Assembly: GCA_963847615.1 (NCBI GenBank) | Contig: CAWKAN010000017.1 | Span: 620,001-684,000, forward strand | Source: Palsa-883 sp963847615 | Lineage (GTDB): Bacteria > Pseudomonadota > Alphaproteobacteria > Acetobacterales > Acetobacteraceae | Length of the DNA: 64,000 nt | Direction: 5' to 3' | Shown: positions 7,012 to 14,610 of the stretch, piece by piece | Layout: each line of letters opens with the position of its first letter | Position numbering within the stretch: the first letter of the stretch is position 1 | Made by a program: the position numbers and the translations under genes | Notes under the pieces: model-generated | What the model saw: the letters and a program-made list of their open reading frames with translations, nothing else | Told to the model about the DNA's origin: nothing | Database searches by the model: none

Positions 7012-8820
7012 TCACTCAGTCGCACCGCTTGCCGCGTCGCGTTCGGCCGCGGTCACCCGCCGGCCGAACGCCGGTTCCATATGCGGGGTCGGCGGCAGCG
7101 ACCAGGTGCCGGTGGACGCCGGGCGCACGTTCGCGTCAACATGCACATCCAGCACCCAGGGCTTGTTCGACCGCACCGCCGCCTCCAGCGCGGGGGAAAA
7201 ATCGGCCAGCCGCGTGATGGTGATCCCGCTCGCGCCATGCGCGCGCGCCAGCGCGGCGAAGTCCGGGTTGTACGGCTGGCGGTTCTCCCCGGCATAGAAC
7301 CCGGTGGCGTATTCGCGTCCGCCGAACAGCCCGTGCTGGATGTCGCGGATCGCGCCCCAGGCGAAATTGTTCCAGATCACCCACACGCAGGGAATGTCGT
7401 ATTCGACCGCGGTGCACAGCACGTGCGGCGTCATGGTGAACCCGCCGTCGCCGCAGATCGCCACGCAGGCCCGCTCCGGCGCGGCCAGCTTGGCGCCGAG
7501 GATCCCCGACACGCCGAACCCCATGCCGCCGAAGCCCCAGGAATTCAGCATGGTCTGCGGCTGGCGCGCCTCCCAGAACTGCATGAACCAGTTGTGGTGG
7601 ACGCCGACATCCAGCGTGATGATCGCGTCGTCCGGCAAGGCGCGCCGCACCGCGCCCACCACCAATTCCGGCCGCAGCGGCGAGGTGTCGAGCGTAAAGT
7701 TCGGCCCGGTGAAATCCCGCCACGCCTGCTTCCAGCCTTCGATCTGCCGCAGCCACCCCGGCCGCTCCGCCACCTTCAGCCCGCGCGCGTCGCACCCGGC
7801 CAGCATCTGGCGCAGGAAACTGCCGGCGTCCGAAACGATCCCGAGATCGACCGGATAGTTGCGGCCGATCTCGGTCACGTCGACATCCACCTGGATCAGC
7901 TTGGTGGCGGGAAAATTCCACGAATAGCCCTCGATCCAGGACGAGGCGGACCGATCGTCGAACCGCGCGCCGACCACCAGCACAAGGTCGGCGTGGCGGC
8001 CGGCCTGGTTGGCCGGATAGGCGCCGTTGCGGCCGATGAAGCCGAGCGAAAGATCGTGCGCCATCGGCAGGCAGCCCATGCCGTTGGGCGAGGAGATCAC
8101 CGGGATGCACAGGCGCTCGGCGAGCGCGGTCAGTTCCTTGGCCGCCTCCGCCAGCGTCACGCCGTGGCCGATGAACAGCGCCGGCCGCTCGGCCGCCGCC
8201 AGCATGTCGAGCGCCTGGGCGACGTCCTCCGGCGCGGCGCCGGAGCGGCGGGCGGTGCGGCTGTGCGTGCTGGCTTCGACCTCGAGCTCGCCCTCCTCCT
8301 GGAACAGGTTGAACGGCACGTCCACCTGCACCGGCCCGGGGCGGCCGCCCAGCATCGTGTCGTAGGCCAGCCGCAGCGTCAGCGGCAATTGTTCCACCCG
8401 CGTCGGCTGGAAGCCGCGCTTCACCACCGGGCGGCACACCGCGGGGAAGTCGGCCTCCTTGTGCCGGTACAGCTCCTGGAACGGCGCGCGGTTGAACTGC
8501 TGCGTCGGCACGTTCGCGGTGATGGCGAAGATCGCCGATGAATCGAGGAAGGCGTTGGCCAGCGCCATCACCATGTTGGCCGAACCAGGCCCGCACGAGG
8601 TCAGCGTCGCGGCCGGCGCATGCTTCACCCGGAAATACGCATCCGCCATGTGTCCCGCGGTCTGCTCATGCCGCGGCGAGACCATGGCGATCTTGTCGCG
8701 GGCGGCAGCGAGCGGGTCGAGCATGCCGACATTGCCGTGGCCGCACAGGCCGAAAACATGGCTGACCTTTTCACGGATCAGAAATTCCGTGATCAGCTCG
8801 CCGCCTTTCATGCGTGGCAT
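7012..8820 (-). CDS. Thiamine-diphosphate-dependent enzyme, acetolactate synthase-like
   Basis: 602 residues from MPRMKGGE at 8820, preceded by GGAGGAAAAACGC. RHEQTAGHMADAY carries the glutamate that activates ThDP, and ICGDGGFTMTPHVL...WNNF is the GDG-x-NN metal/ThDP site. The order Pyr domain, central domain, PP domain is as in acetolactate synthase, but no regulatory subunit is nearby. Sulfoacetaldehyde acetyltransferase-, benzoylformate decarboxylase- or oxalyl-CoA decarboxylase-like activities are all possible. Co-transcribed with a cupin gene. Confidence 0.88.
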   Translation of the reverse strand: MPRMKGGELITEFLIREKVSHVFGLCGHGNVGMLDPLAAARDKIAMVSPRHEQTAGHMADAYFRVKHAPAATLTSCGPGSANMVMALANAFLDSSAIFAITANVPTQQFNRAPFQELYRHKEADFPAVCRPVVKRGFQPTRVEQLPLTLRLAYDTMLGGRPGPVQVDVPFNLFQEEGELEVEASTHSRTARRSGAAPEDVAQALDMLAAAERPALFIGHGVTLAEAAKELTALAERLCIPVISSPNGMGCLPMAHDLSLGFIGRNGAYPANQAGRHADLVLVVGARFDDRSASSWIEGYSWNFPATKLIQVDVDVTEIGRNYPVDLGIVSDAGSFLRQMLAGCDARGLKVAERPGWLRQIEGWKQAWRDFTGPNFTLDTSPLRPELVVGAVRRALPDDAIITLDVGVHHNWFMQFWEARQPQTMLNSWGFGGMGFGVSGILGAKLAAPERACVAICGDGGFTMTPHVLCTAVEYDIPCVWVIWNNFAWGAIRDIQHGLFGGREYATGFYAGENRQPYNPDFAALARAHGASGITITRLADFSPALEAAVRSNKPWVLDVHVDANVRPASTGTWSLPPTPHMEPAFGRRVTAAERDAASGATE

Positions 8821-8951
8821 GCGTTTTTCCTCCCGCGGGCGTCGCTTCGCCTGCTCGGACGCCTCGCCCGGGCGAACCAACGCACAGCGTCGCAGGCTCC
8901 CTTGCCGCCGCCGCTCCCGCATTGAGCCAGATCAAATCCCGCGGCTCATAA

Positions 8952-9036
8952 GGCGTTGACTGTTGGACGGCCCCGTAGGGCGGAAAAGCGCAGCGCCTTC
9001 CGCCATCGGACTACGGGCCGTCCAACAGTCAACGCC
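8952..9036. repeat. Intergenic palindrome, complete copy
   Basis: Arms GGCGTTGACTGTTGGACGG... (8952) and its reverse complement ending at 9036 enclose a second palindrome GGCGGAAAAGCGCAGCGCCT. Lies between the ThDP operon and ubiV. The first arm recurs at 36983-37009 and the inner palindrome at 39501-39534, on either side of the IS110/IS30 insertion. Confidence 0.8.
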
Positions 9037-9073
9037 ATAAGAGCGAATCCCGCCGACCGTCCGTCGCCCGGCC

Positions 9074-9970
9074 TCAGGCCGTGGCCGGCACCCAGGCCAG
9101 CCCTTCGCGCCCGTGCAGGTAGCCGTTGATCATCGGCACCTCGCCCATCACCGCCGGCAGGCGCGCCATCGCATCCTCAACGTCGACCCGCCCATCCAGC
9201 ACGTCGCGCACAATCCGCGCCACCGCGACCATATCCACATCCTGCGGCGACAGCCGGAAGCGGCGCACGCCCTTGGCCACCAGCGCCGCCATCTCCCGCA
9301 GCAAGACGACGTAGCCATGCGACATCGTCTGGGTGCCATTGATGGCGACGATGTTCCGCCCGTCCAGCGTGTCCACCGCCAGCCCGTCCGGCTCGCTTTC
9401 GCAGGCGAACTGGCAATTGTCCTTGTGCAGGCCGCGCGACCGCGCGGAATAGCACCGGGCGGACACCGACAGCACCTGGCGGCCGAACACGATCGCCTCG
9501 ACCTCCATCGCCCCGGCATGCGCGGCGAGCACGCCGATGCCCGAAGCCGATACCTCCGGCGGCGGAACGATCCGGATCGCGCCGAAGCGGGCCATGGTGG
9601 CCAGGCTGCCCTCGTTGAAGACGTTGACCAGCGGGCCGATCACGTGCGGCCGCCCGGCCAGCACGCGCAGGCAGGACACGTCGTTGGCCTCGACCAGGAA
9701 GCCGGCCTCGCAGTGCTCGCGCACCGCCTGGATCTCCTGCGGCGAGGTCACCAGGGCCAGCGTGGACAGCACCACCTGCTTGCCCGCCGCCTGCAACCGC
9801 GCGGCGATCTCCGCCAGGTCGGGCGCGGCGAAGGGTTCGCGCTTGGAACACACCACCTCGCCCAAGTGCACGCAGTCCACCGGCGCCTCGTCGGCGATGC
9901 GGAAATAGAAGTCGCGCCGCTTGTCGCGCGGCCAGTGGAACAACAGCGGGCCGAGCGTCAGGCCGATCAT
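9074..9970 (-). CDS. ubiV: UbiV, U32-family protein of O2-independent ubiquinone synthesis
   Basis: 298 residues, the size of E. coli UbiV (YhbV). Cysteines expected to bind a 4Fe-4S cluster are visible: Cys41 in VVCSKRE and three in ARCYSARSRG...DNCQFACES. UbiV works with UbiU to hydroxylate the ubiquinone ring without oxygen, using prephenate as oxygen donor in characterised systems. The start overlaps the ubiU stop (ATGA). Order ubiT-ubiU-ubiV on one strand with a shared FNR box makes the assignment firm. The frame continues upstream into ubiU antisense reading but MIGLTLG is the natural start. Confidence 0.93.
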   Translation of the reverse strand: MIGLTLGPLLFHWPRDKRRDFYFRIADEAPVDCVHLGEVVCSKREPFAAPDLAEIAARLQAAGKQVVLSTLALVTSPQEIQAVREHCEAGFLVEANDVSCLRVLAGRPHVIGPLVNVFNEGSLATMARFGAIRIVPPPEVSASGIGVLAAHAGAMEVEAIVFGRQVLSVSARCYSARSRGLHKDNCQFACESEPDGLAVDTLDGRNIVAINGTQTMSHGYVVLLREMAALVAKGVRRFRLSPQDVDMVAVARIVRDVLDGRVDVEDAMARLPAVMGEVPMINGYLHGREGLAWVPATA

Positions 9971-10959
9971 CGCCAGCCCTTCCGATAGGCGCCAAAGGTC
10001 TCCTTCCGGCCCTCGACGATGCCGCTGAGGTCGATCTGCGGGATCGGCTGGCCATGCCCCAGCGCGTCCAGCACGGCGCGGAACGCGCGCACCACCTGGG
10101 TGACGTAGGCGCGGCTGCGCTGGCGGCCCTCGATCTTCAACGCGGTCACCCCGGCGGCCTTGAGCTGCGGCAGGATGTCGATGGTGTTGAGCCCGACCGG
10201 TTCGTCGAACAGGTAGGACGCCACGCCGCGCGTCACCCAGCGCGCCTTGCACGGCGTGGGATAGGACGCCGCCTCGCCGTGCTTGAAACAATTCATCGTC
10301 ACCCCGCCGAGCCGGACGCGCATCATTCCGTCCACCTCGTCGTAGGCGACATGTTCCGCCGGCGCACAAACCCCGTCGCTGCTCGGCGACCGCCCGGTCA
10401 GATAGGACGACAAAATACATCGCCCCTCGGTCATCGTCCCCAGGCTGCCAAAAGCAAAAACCTCCGCCTCCACGCCCATGCGCGCCACCAGATGGGCGAT
10501 CTCCCGCACCTCCAGCACGCGCGGCAGGACGGCGCGGCGGATGCCAAAGTTCTCGCGGTAGAAATCCAGCGACAGCGGGTTGGAGGCGGCCGCCTGCACC
10601 GACAAATGCAACCGCAGCTCGGGGTGCCGCCGGCTGGCGTAATCCAGCACGCCGATATCGGCCAGGATCACCGCATCGGCGCCCAGCGCGGCGGCGTCAT
10701 CCACCGCGCGGTGCCAGGTGGCGATCTCGCCCGGGCGGGGAAACGTGTTGATGGCGACCAGCACCTTGCAGCCGCGCGCATGGGCGAAGCCGATCCCCTC
10801 GGCCATCTCCTCGCGGTCGAAATTGAGCCCGGGGTAGTTGCGCGCGTTGGTGGCGTCCTGGAAGCCGCAATAGACGGTGTCGGCCCCCGCCTCGATCGCC
10901 GCGCGCAGCGCGGCCGGCGTGCCGGCGGGGCAGACCAGTTCCAGATAGGTCACGCTCAT
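9967..10959 (-). CDS. ubiU: UbiU, U32-family protein of O2-independent ubiquinone synthesis
   Basis: 330 residues, matching E. coli UbiU (YhbU). The opening LELVCPAGTPAALRAAIEAG and the conserved KIEGRQRSRAYV near the C-terminus are family hallmarks. Cluster cysteines are seen in TEGRC, DGVC and TPCKARW with the expected spacing, but the first ligand of the E. coli protein (SLC before EGRC, from memory) reads SLGTMTEGRC here, while an extra Cys occurs in VTMNCFKHGE. ATGA overlaps join it to ubiT and ubiV. Confidence 0.93.
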   Translation of the reverse strand: MSVTYLELVCPAGTPAALRAAIEAGADTVYCGFQDATNARNYPGLNFDREEMAEGIGFAHARGCKVLVAINTFPRPGEIATWHRAVDDAAALGADAVILADIGVLDYASRRHPELRLHLSVQAAASNPLSLDFYRENFGIRRAVLPRVLEVREIAHLVARMGVEAEVFAFGSLGTMTEGRCILSSYLTGRSPSSDGVCAPAEHVAYDEVDGMMRVRLGGVTMNCFKHGEAASYPTPCKARWVTRGVASYLFDEPVGLNTIDILPQLKAAGVTALKIEGRQRSRAYVTQVVRAFRAVLDALGHGQPIPQIDLSGIVEGRKETFGAYRKGWR

Positions 10960-11621
10960 GCGGCCTGCTCCCGCCGGCGCCGGCCGGTGGCTTCAAGCCT
11001 GGCCACCCGCGCGCGCAACTCCGTCATTTCGGCGGCGAGGGATTGCTGTTCCTCGTGCGTATCATGCCCGCCATGCGCCGCGCGGTGCACCTCGTCGCGC
11101 CAGCGGACCAGCCGGGCCTTGATCCAAGCGGCCCGGCGATCGAGGCGCAGCACCAGGCGCCGGCCCGGCGCGGCCAGCGGACCGGAAGCCGCCAGCGCAT
11201 CGGCGAGCAGGCTGATCACCTCGCCGTCGAGCGTGTTACGGAAGCCGACGGCAACCGCGGTGTCGCCGCTGACCACCACGTCGCGGGTGAAGAACAGCGT
11301 GTCGGAGTCGATACGTCCCTCCATCAGATACAGCAGGTTCGCCAGGCTGCCCTTGATGCGCGCCGAGGCCGCCTGGTCCCGCGGTGCGAGCGTCAGGCGC
11401 AGATCGTCCGCGGCGATGCGCAACAGGAAGCAGTGCGGCGTGTCATCCGGCTCGAACAGGATCGTGGCCGGGGCCAGCCGCGTCAGGCGCTTGAACAATC
11501 CGGGGTGCTGGCGGCGCATCGCGCGCATCACCGCGCGCAGCCCCGGGCGCAGCACCGGGGCGGGCAGGACATGCAATGCCCCCTTGATCAGGCCGACCGG
11601 CGTTGGCAGATCCTGGCTCAC
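10956..11621 (-). CDS. ubiT: UbiT, SCP2-domain lipid-binding accessory factor
   Basis: 221 residues from GTG at 11621. The SCP2 region has SDTLFFTRDVVVSGDT, very close to the E. coli UbiT motif, and a charged coiled C-terminal tail. UbiT binds isoprenoid lipids and acts with UbiUV in anaerobic ubiquinone synthesis. The GTG has GGGAAGG upstream; an ATG at 11678 is in frame but lacks a ribosome-binding site and would lie upstream of the transcription start expected for an FNR box centred at 11709.5. So 11621 is preferred, with 11678 as the alternative. Confidence 0.88.
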   Translation of the reverse strand: MSQDLPTPVGLIKGALHVLPAPVLRPGLRAVMRAMRRQHPGLFKRLTRLAPATILFEPDDTPHCFLLRIAADDLRLTLAPRDQAASARIKGSLANLLYLMEGRIDSDTLFFTRDVVVSGDTAVAVGFRNTLDGEVISLLADALAASGPLAAPGRRLVLRLDRRAAWIKARLVRWRDEVHRAAHGGHDTHEEQQSLAAEMTELRARVARLEATGRRRREQAA

Positions 11622-11702
11622 GGCGCGCCTTCCCGCGGGGCCGACGATCCGGGCACCCCATTCCACTGCCGGGGCCATTAGCGCGACGGCGCCAGCCAAC
11701 CA

Positions 11703-11716
11703 TTGATCCAGATCAA
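11703..11716 (-). promoter_or_regulatory. Perfect FNR/FixK box upstream of ubiT
   Basis: TTGATCTGGATCAA on the minus strand matches the TTGAT-N4-ATCAA consensus exactly. A class II site (centre at -41.5) would place transcription start near 11668, giving a 46-nt leader to GTG 11621. The identical 14-mer occurs at 26695-26708 and 32695-32708. Confidence 0.85.
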
Positions 11717-11792
11717 ACGATGCCGCGCGGTCGCCGGCGCGGCATCGGCGCAGGCACCCCCCATCGGTGGCGCGACCGCGCGCCGGCGCCGG

Positions 11793-14603
11793 TCAGGCGG
11801 CCAGGCCGGTCTGCATGTCGCGCTCCATCGCCCCGTCCTGCGCGGCGAAGGCCTCCGCCTCGCGCCGATACTTCTCGGCCAAGGCGCGTGCCATCGGCAC
11901 CAGAATCCGCACATAGGCGGCCAAGCTCGCATGCGGCTTGCCGTCGTCGCCCTCCGGCTTGAAGGTGCGCAGATCGGCCAGCAGCAAGCGGCTGCCGCGC
12001 TCCGCCACGTCCAACGCGATCTGCAGCTTGTGCAGCGCCTTCTCCAGGTCCTTGGCCGCGTTGCGCGGCGCCGGGTTCTGTCCGGCCTGCTGCATGGCGG
12101 CCTGCCACTCGCCCAGGGCCGTGGTGTAGGCGCCGTGCTGCTGCTCCCAGCGGGTCATGCCGGTGATCAGCCCGCGGCAGGCACCGCGCCGCAGCGGCGG
12201 CTTGGCCGCGCGCTCCGCCGCGCCGGCGAAGGCGGCGAGGCTGACCGAGCTGAACTCCACCGGGCCCGGATACCATTCCTCCGGCCGATCGACCGGCTGC
12301 AGCAGCACCGGATCGTCCGGATACAACGTTTCGAGGAACGTCACGACCTTCTGCACGTTGGTGTTCTTGTTGCTCAGCACCTCCTCGGTCAGGCCGCATT
12401 TCTGCATCGCCGACTTGGCCACCGGGTCCTGCTCGACCTCCGCGCCCCAGGCGATGACGTATTTCGCCAGCGTCGGGTTCTTGCGGATCGAGGCGCGGAT
12501 GGTCTTGCGGTCACCGGGGTTCTGCCGTGCATCGACATAGAGCTTCCATGCCTTCTTCAGTTCGGCTTCCCGCCAGTACTTGGTGATAAACACGCGCAGC
12601 GCCGTCACCCCGCTCAGCGTGCTGCCGATGACATGGCCCACCGGTGCGAAAGGTCCCGCCACCGACACCGCGCCGGCCACCAGCTTGGCCGCGTTCTCCA
12701 GCGCCGCGACCACCTCCTCGGTGCCCTTGCCGCGGGAGATGTCCATGCGATTGGCCATCGCTTCGACCTGGATGCTCATCGCCGATTTCGCCTCGCGGGT
12801 GTTCTCCTGCCATTCCGCATAGGCGGTGAAATGGATCGCCGCCTTGCGGATGTTCTTCACCAGCTCGATGGCCGAAACCGCGATGCCGGCCTGCGGCAGG
12901 AACGCCGCGATCACCTGCGCCGGCAGCGAAACCAGTTGCAGCGCCAGGTCGACCACCATCTGGTCCTTCTTGAGCTGCATCACCAGTTGCTCGATCTGCT
13001 CGACATCGGCCTCCTCGTCGCCGGTCTCGCTGCGGTTGAGCATGTCGCGGAATCCCCGCTCCTCATCGGCCATTTCCGCGTCGAATGTTTGCAGTTCGGC
13101 GTCCTGCAGCGCCTTCTGCTGCTTGGCGACGGTCTCGGTCAGCTTGGCCATGGCCTTCACCGCCGGGTCATCCTTCTTGGCGTTCTTCAGCGCCTCCGGC
13201 CCCTTGGTCAGCACCTCCTTGATCAGCTTGTCGCCGGCGCTGAAGCCCGAGGCGGTGGACCCTGAATCACGCAGCGCCTGCCATTCTCCCTCAATGACGT
13301 TCTTCGCCATGTCGGTGTTCGGCGTGGCCGTCGAGCTGTTGTCCTGGTCATATGTCTTGTCGAGGCCCGAGGCTTCGGATTCAAGACCGGTCTTGGAATG
13401 GTCCAGCTTGATCGTCGAGCCGGCGTCCACCGCGCCCTGCACGGCCTTCTCCAGGATCTTGACCAGGTCGTCGGGTCCCGGATCTCCCTTGAACAGCGTG
13501 TTGAGCATCGGCGTGACGGCCTTGATGCCGAGGGAGATCGTCGTGCCCATTTCGGCATAGGTCACGGTGCCGTCGCCGGTATCCTTGCCGCCTTCGTGCT
13601 TGATGTTGGCGGAATAGACCGCGAAGCAGCCCGACACCGTGTCGGCCAGGTCGTCGAGGATATCGACGTATTTCTTGTCCCTGATCTTGACGTAGATCGA
13701 CGGGCCGCTGATGGCGATACCGATGCCGGCCGAGATCGCCTTGCCGAGCGCCTGTTCCTCCGGCGAGCTGCCGGAAAATCCCGCGCCGATCAGCCCCTGC
13801 GCGGATTTTACCAGGTCCTTGACGATGCTTTCGCAATTCTTCTTGTTGAACTTGCCGTCTTCCTTGAGGAAGGCCTTCGGCACGGTCACGCCGGCGGTCA
13901 GCGTGGCCTGCACGCCCTTGATGATCGCGGCAACCTCGCTCGGGTTCTTGGTGACGCCGAGCGCGGCCAGGTCGCCCGCGACCGCACTCGCCGCCGCGCC
14001 GCCGAGGTCGATCACGTCCTTGGCGATACCCAGGCCCTGGATGAACTTGTCGAACGTGCCGAGACTGTCGGTATAGGCGGCAAGCCGGGTCTCGTATTCG
14101 CCCGACGCGCCGGCGAAGGTGCGCGACACCTCGCTGTAGCGATCCGGAATGGCATTTTCCGGAATCAGCTTGCGCCGCATCAGCGGCGCCCAGATCGCCT
14201 CGCTGATCTCCTTGTCGCTGAACAGCGGCTTGCGCGTCTCTGTGTCCTGCGCGCGGCGCAGCGTTTCGACCTCGGTGGCGACGATGGACTGCGCGTTCAT
14301 CAGTTGCGCGAAGTCCTTGCCGTCCATGCCGGTCATCTTCCGGGTGTCGTGGCCGGTATCGAATTCCTCGTTCGGATCCTCGCCGATCGAGGCCATCGTG
14401 ATCTTGCGTTTCAGGAAGCCGCTCAGCGTTTCGACCTCGAAATCCTCGCCGACCTTGATGTCGCCGACGCTCTGGTCGATCTTGTCGCGCGCCGCGTCCA
14501 GCAGTTCCTGCTTGCGTTGCTCGATGTCGAGCGCGGCGTCGATCGTCGGCACCTCGCCGGCGGCCTTGGTAATCCAGGTGATCTGTTCGTCGCTCAGGGC
14601 CAT
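11793..14603 (-). CDS. Unrecognised 936-residue helical protein with amphipathic/hydrophobic segments
   Basis: Last gene of a three-gene set. No signal peptide. The protein is mostly predicted helix: coiled-coil-like stretches (residues about 465-550, 840-936) alternate with Gly/Ala/Val-rich hydrophobic segments at roughly 199-217, 285-305, 549-583 and 631-673. This alternation resembles proteins that switch between soluble and membrane-inserted forms (pore formers) or tape-measure-like structural proteins, but no family motif is visible. It starts 7 bp after the upstream stop. An in-frame ATG at 14603 is used. Function not assigned. Confidence 0.85.
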   Translation of the reverse strand: MALSDEQITWITKAAGEVPTIDAALDIEQRKQELLDAARDKIDQSVGDIKVGEDFEVETLSGFLKRKITMASIGEDPNEEFDTGHDTRKMTGMDGKDFAQLMNAQSIVATEVETLRRAQDTETRKPLFSDKEISEAIWAPLMRRKLIPENAIPDRYSEVSRTFAGASGEYETRLAAYTDSLGTFDKFIQGLGIAKDVIDLGGAAASAVAGDLAALGVTKNPSEVAAIIKGVQATLTAGVTVPKAFLKEDGKFNKKNCESIVKDLVKSAQGLIGAGFSGSSPEEQALGKAISAGIGIAISGPSIYVKIRDKKYVDILDDLADTVSGCFAVYSANIKHEGGKDTGDGTVTYAEMGTTISLGIKAVTPMLNTLFKGDPGPDDLVKILEKAVQGAVDAGSTIKLDHSKTGLESEASGLDKTYDQDNSSTATPNTDMAKNVIEGEWQALRDSGSTASGFSAGDKLIKEVLTKGPEALKNAKKDDPAVKAMAKLTETVAKQQKALQDAELQTFDAEMADEERGFRDMLNRSETGDEEADVEQIEQLVMQLKKDQMVVDLALQLVSLPAQVIAAFLPQAGIAVSAIELVKNIRKAAIHFTAYAEWQENTREAKSAMSIQVEAMANRMDISRGKGTEEVVAALENAAKLVAGAVSVAGPFAPVGHVIGSTLSGVTALRVFITKYWREAELKKAWKLYVDARQNPGDRKTIRASIRKNPTLAKYVIAWGAEVEQDPVAKSAMQKCGLTEEVLSNKNTNVQKVVTFLETLYPDDPVLLQPVDRPEEWYPGPVEFSSVSLAAFAGAAERAAKPPLRRGACRGLITGMTRWEQQHGAYTTALGEWQAAMQQAGQNPAPRNAAKDLEKALHKLQIALDVAERGSRLLLADLRTFKPEGDDGKPHASLAAYVRILVPMARALAEKYRREAEAFAAQDGAMERDMQTGLAA

Positions 14604-14610
14604 GATCGCC

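Noticed and set aside
7081..8541. 486-codon plus-strand frame antisense to the ThDP enzyme
   Set aside because: His/Arg/Gln-rich shadow of an unmistakable ThDP enzyme.
8930..8945. AGATCAA half-site upstream of the ThDP enzyme
   Set aside because: No matching left half; not counted as an FNR box.
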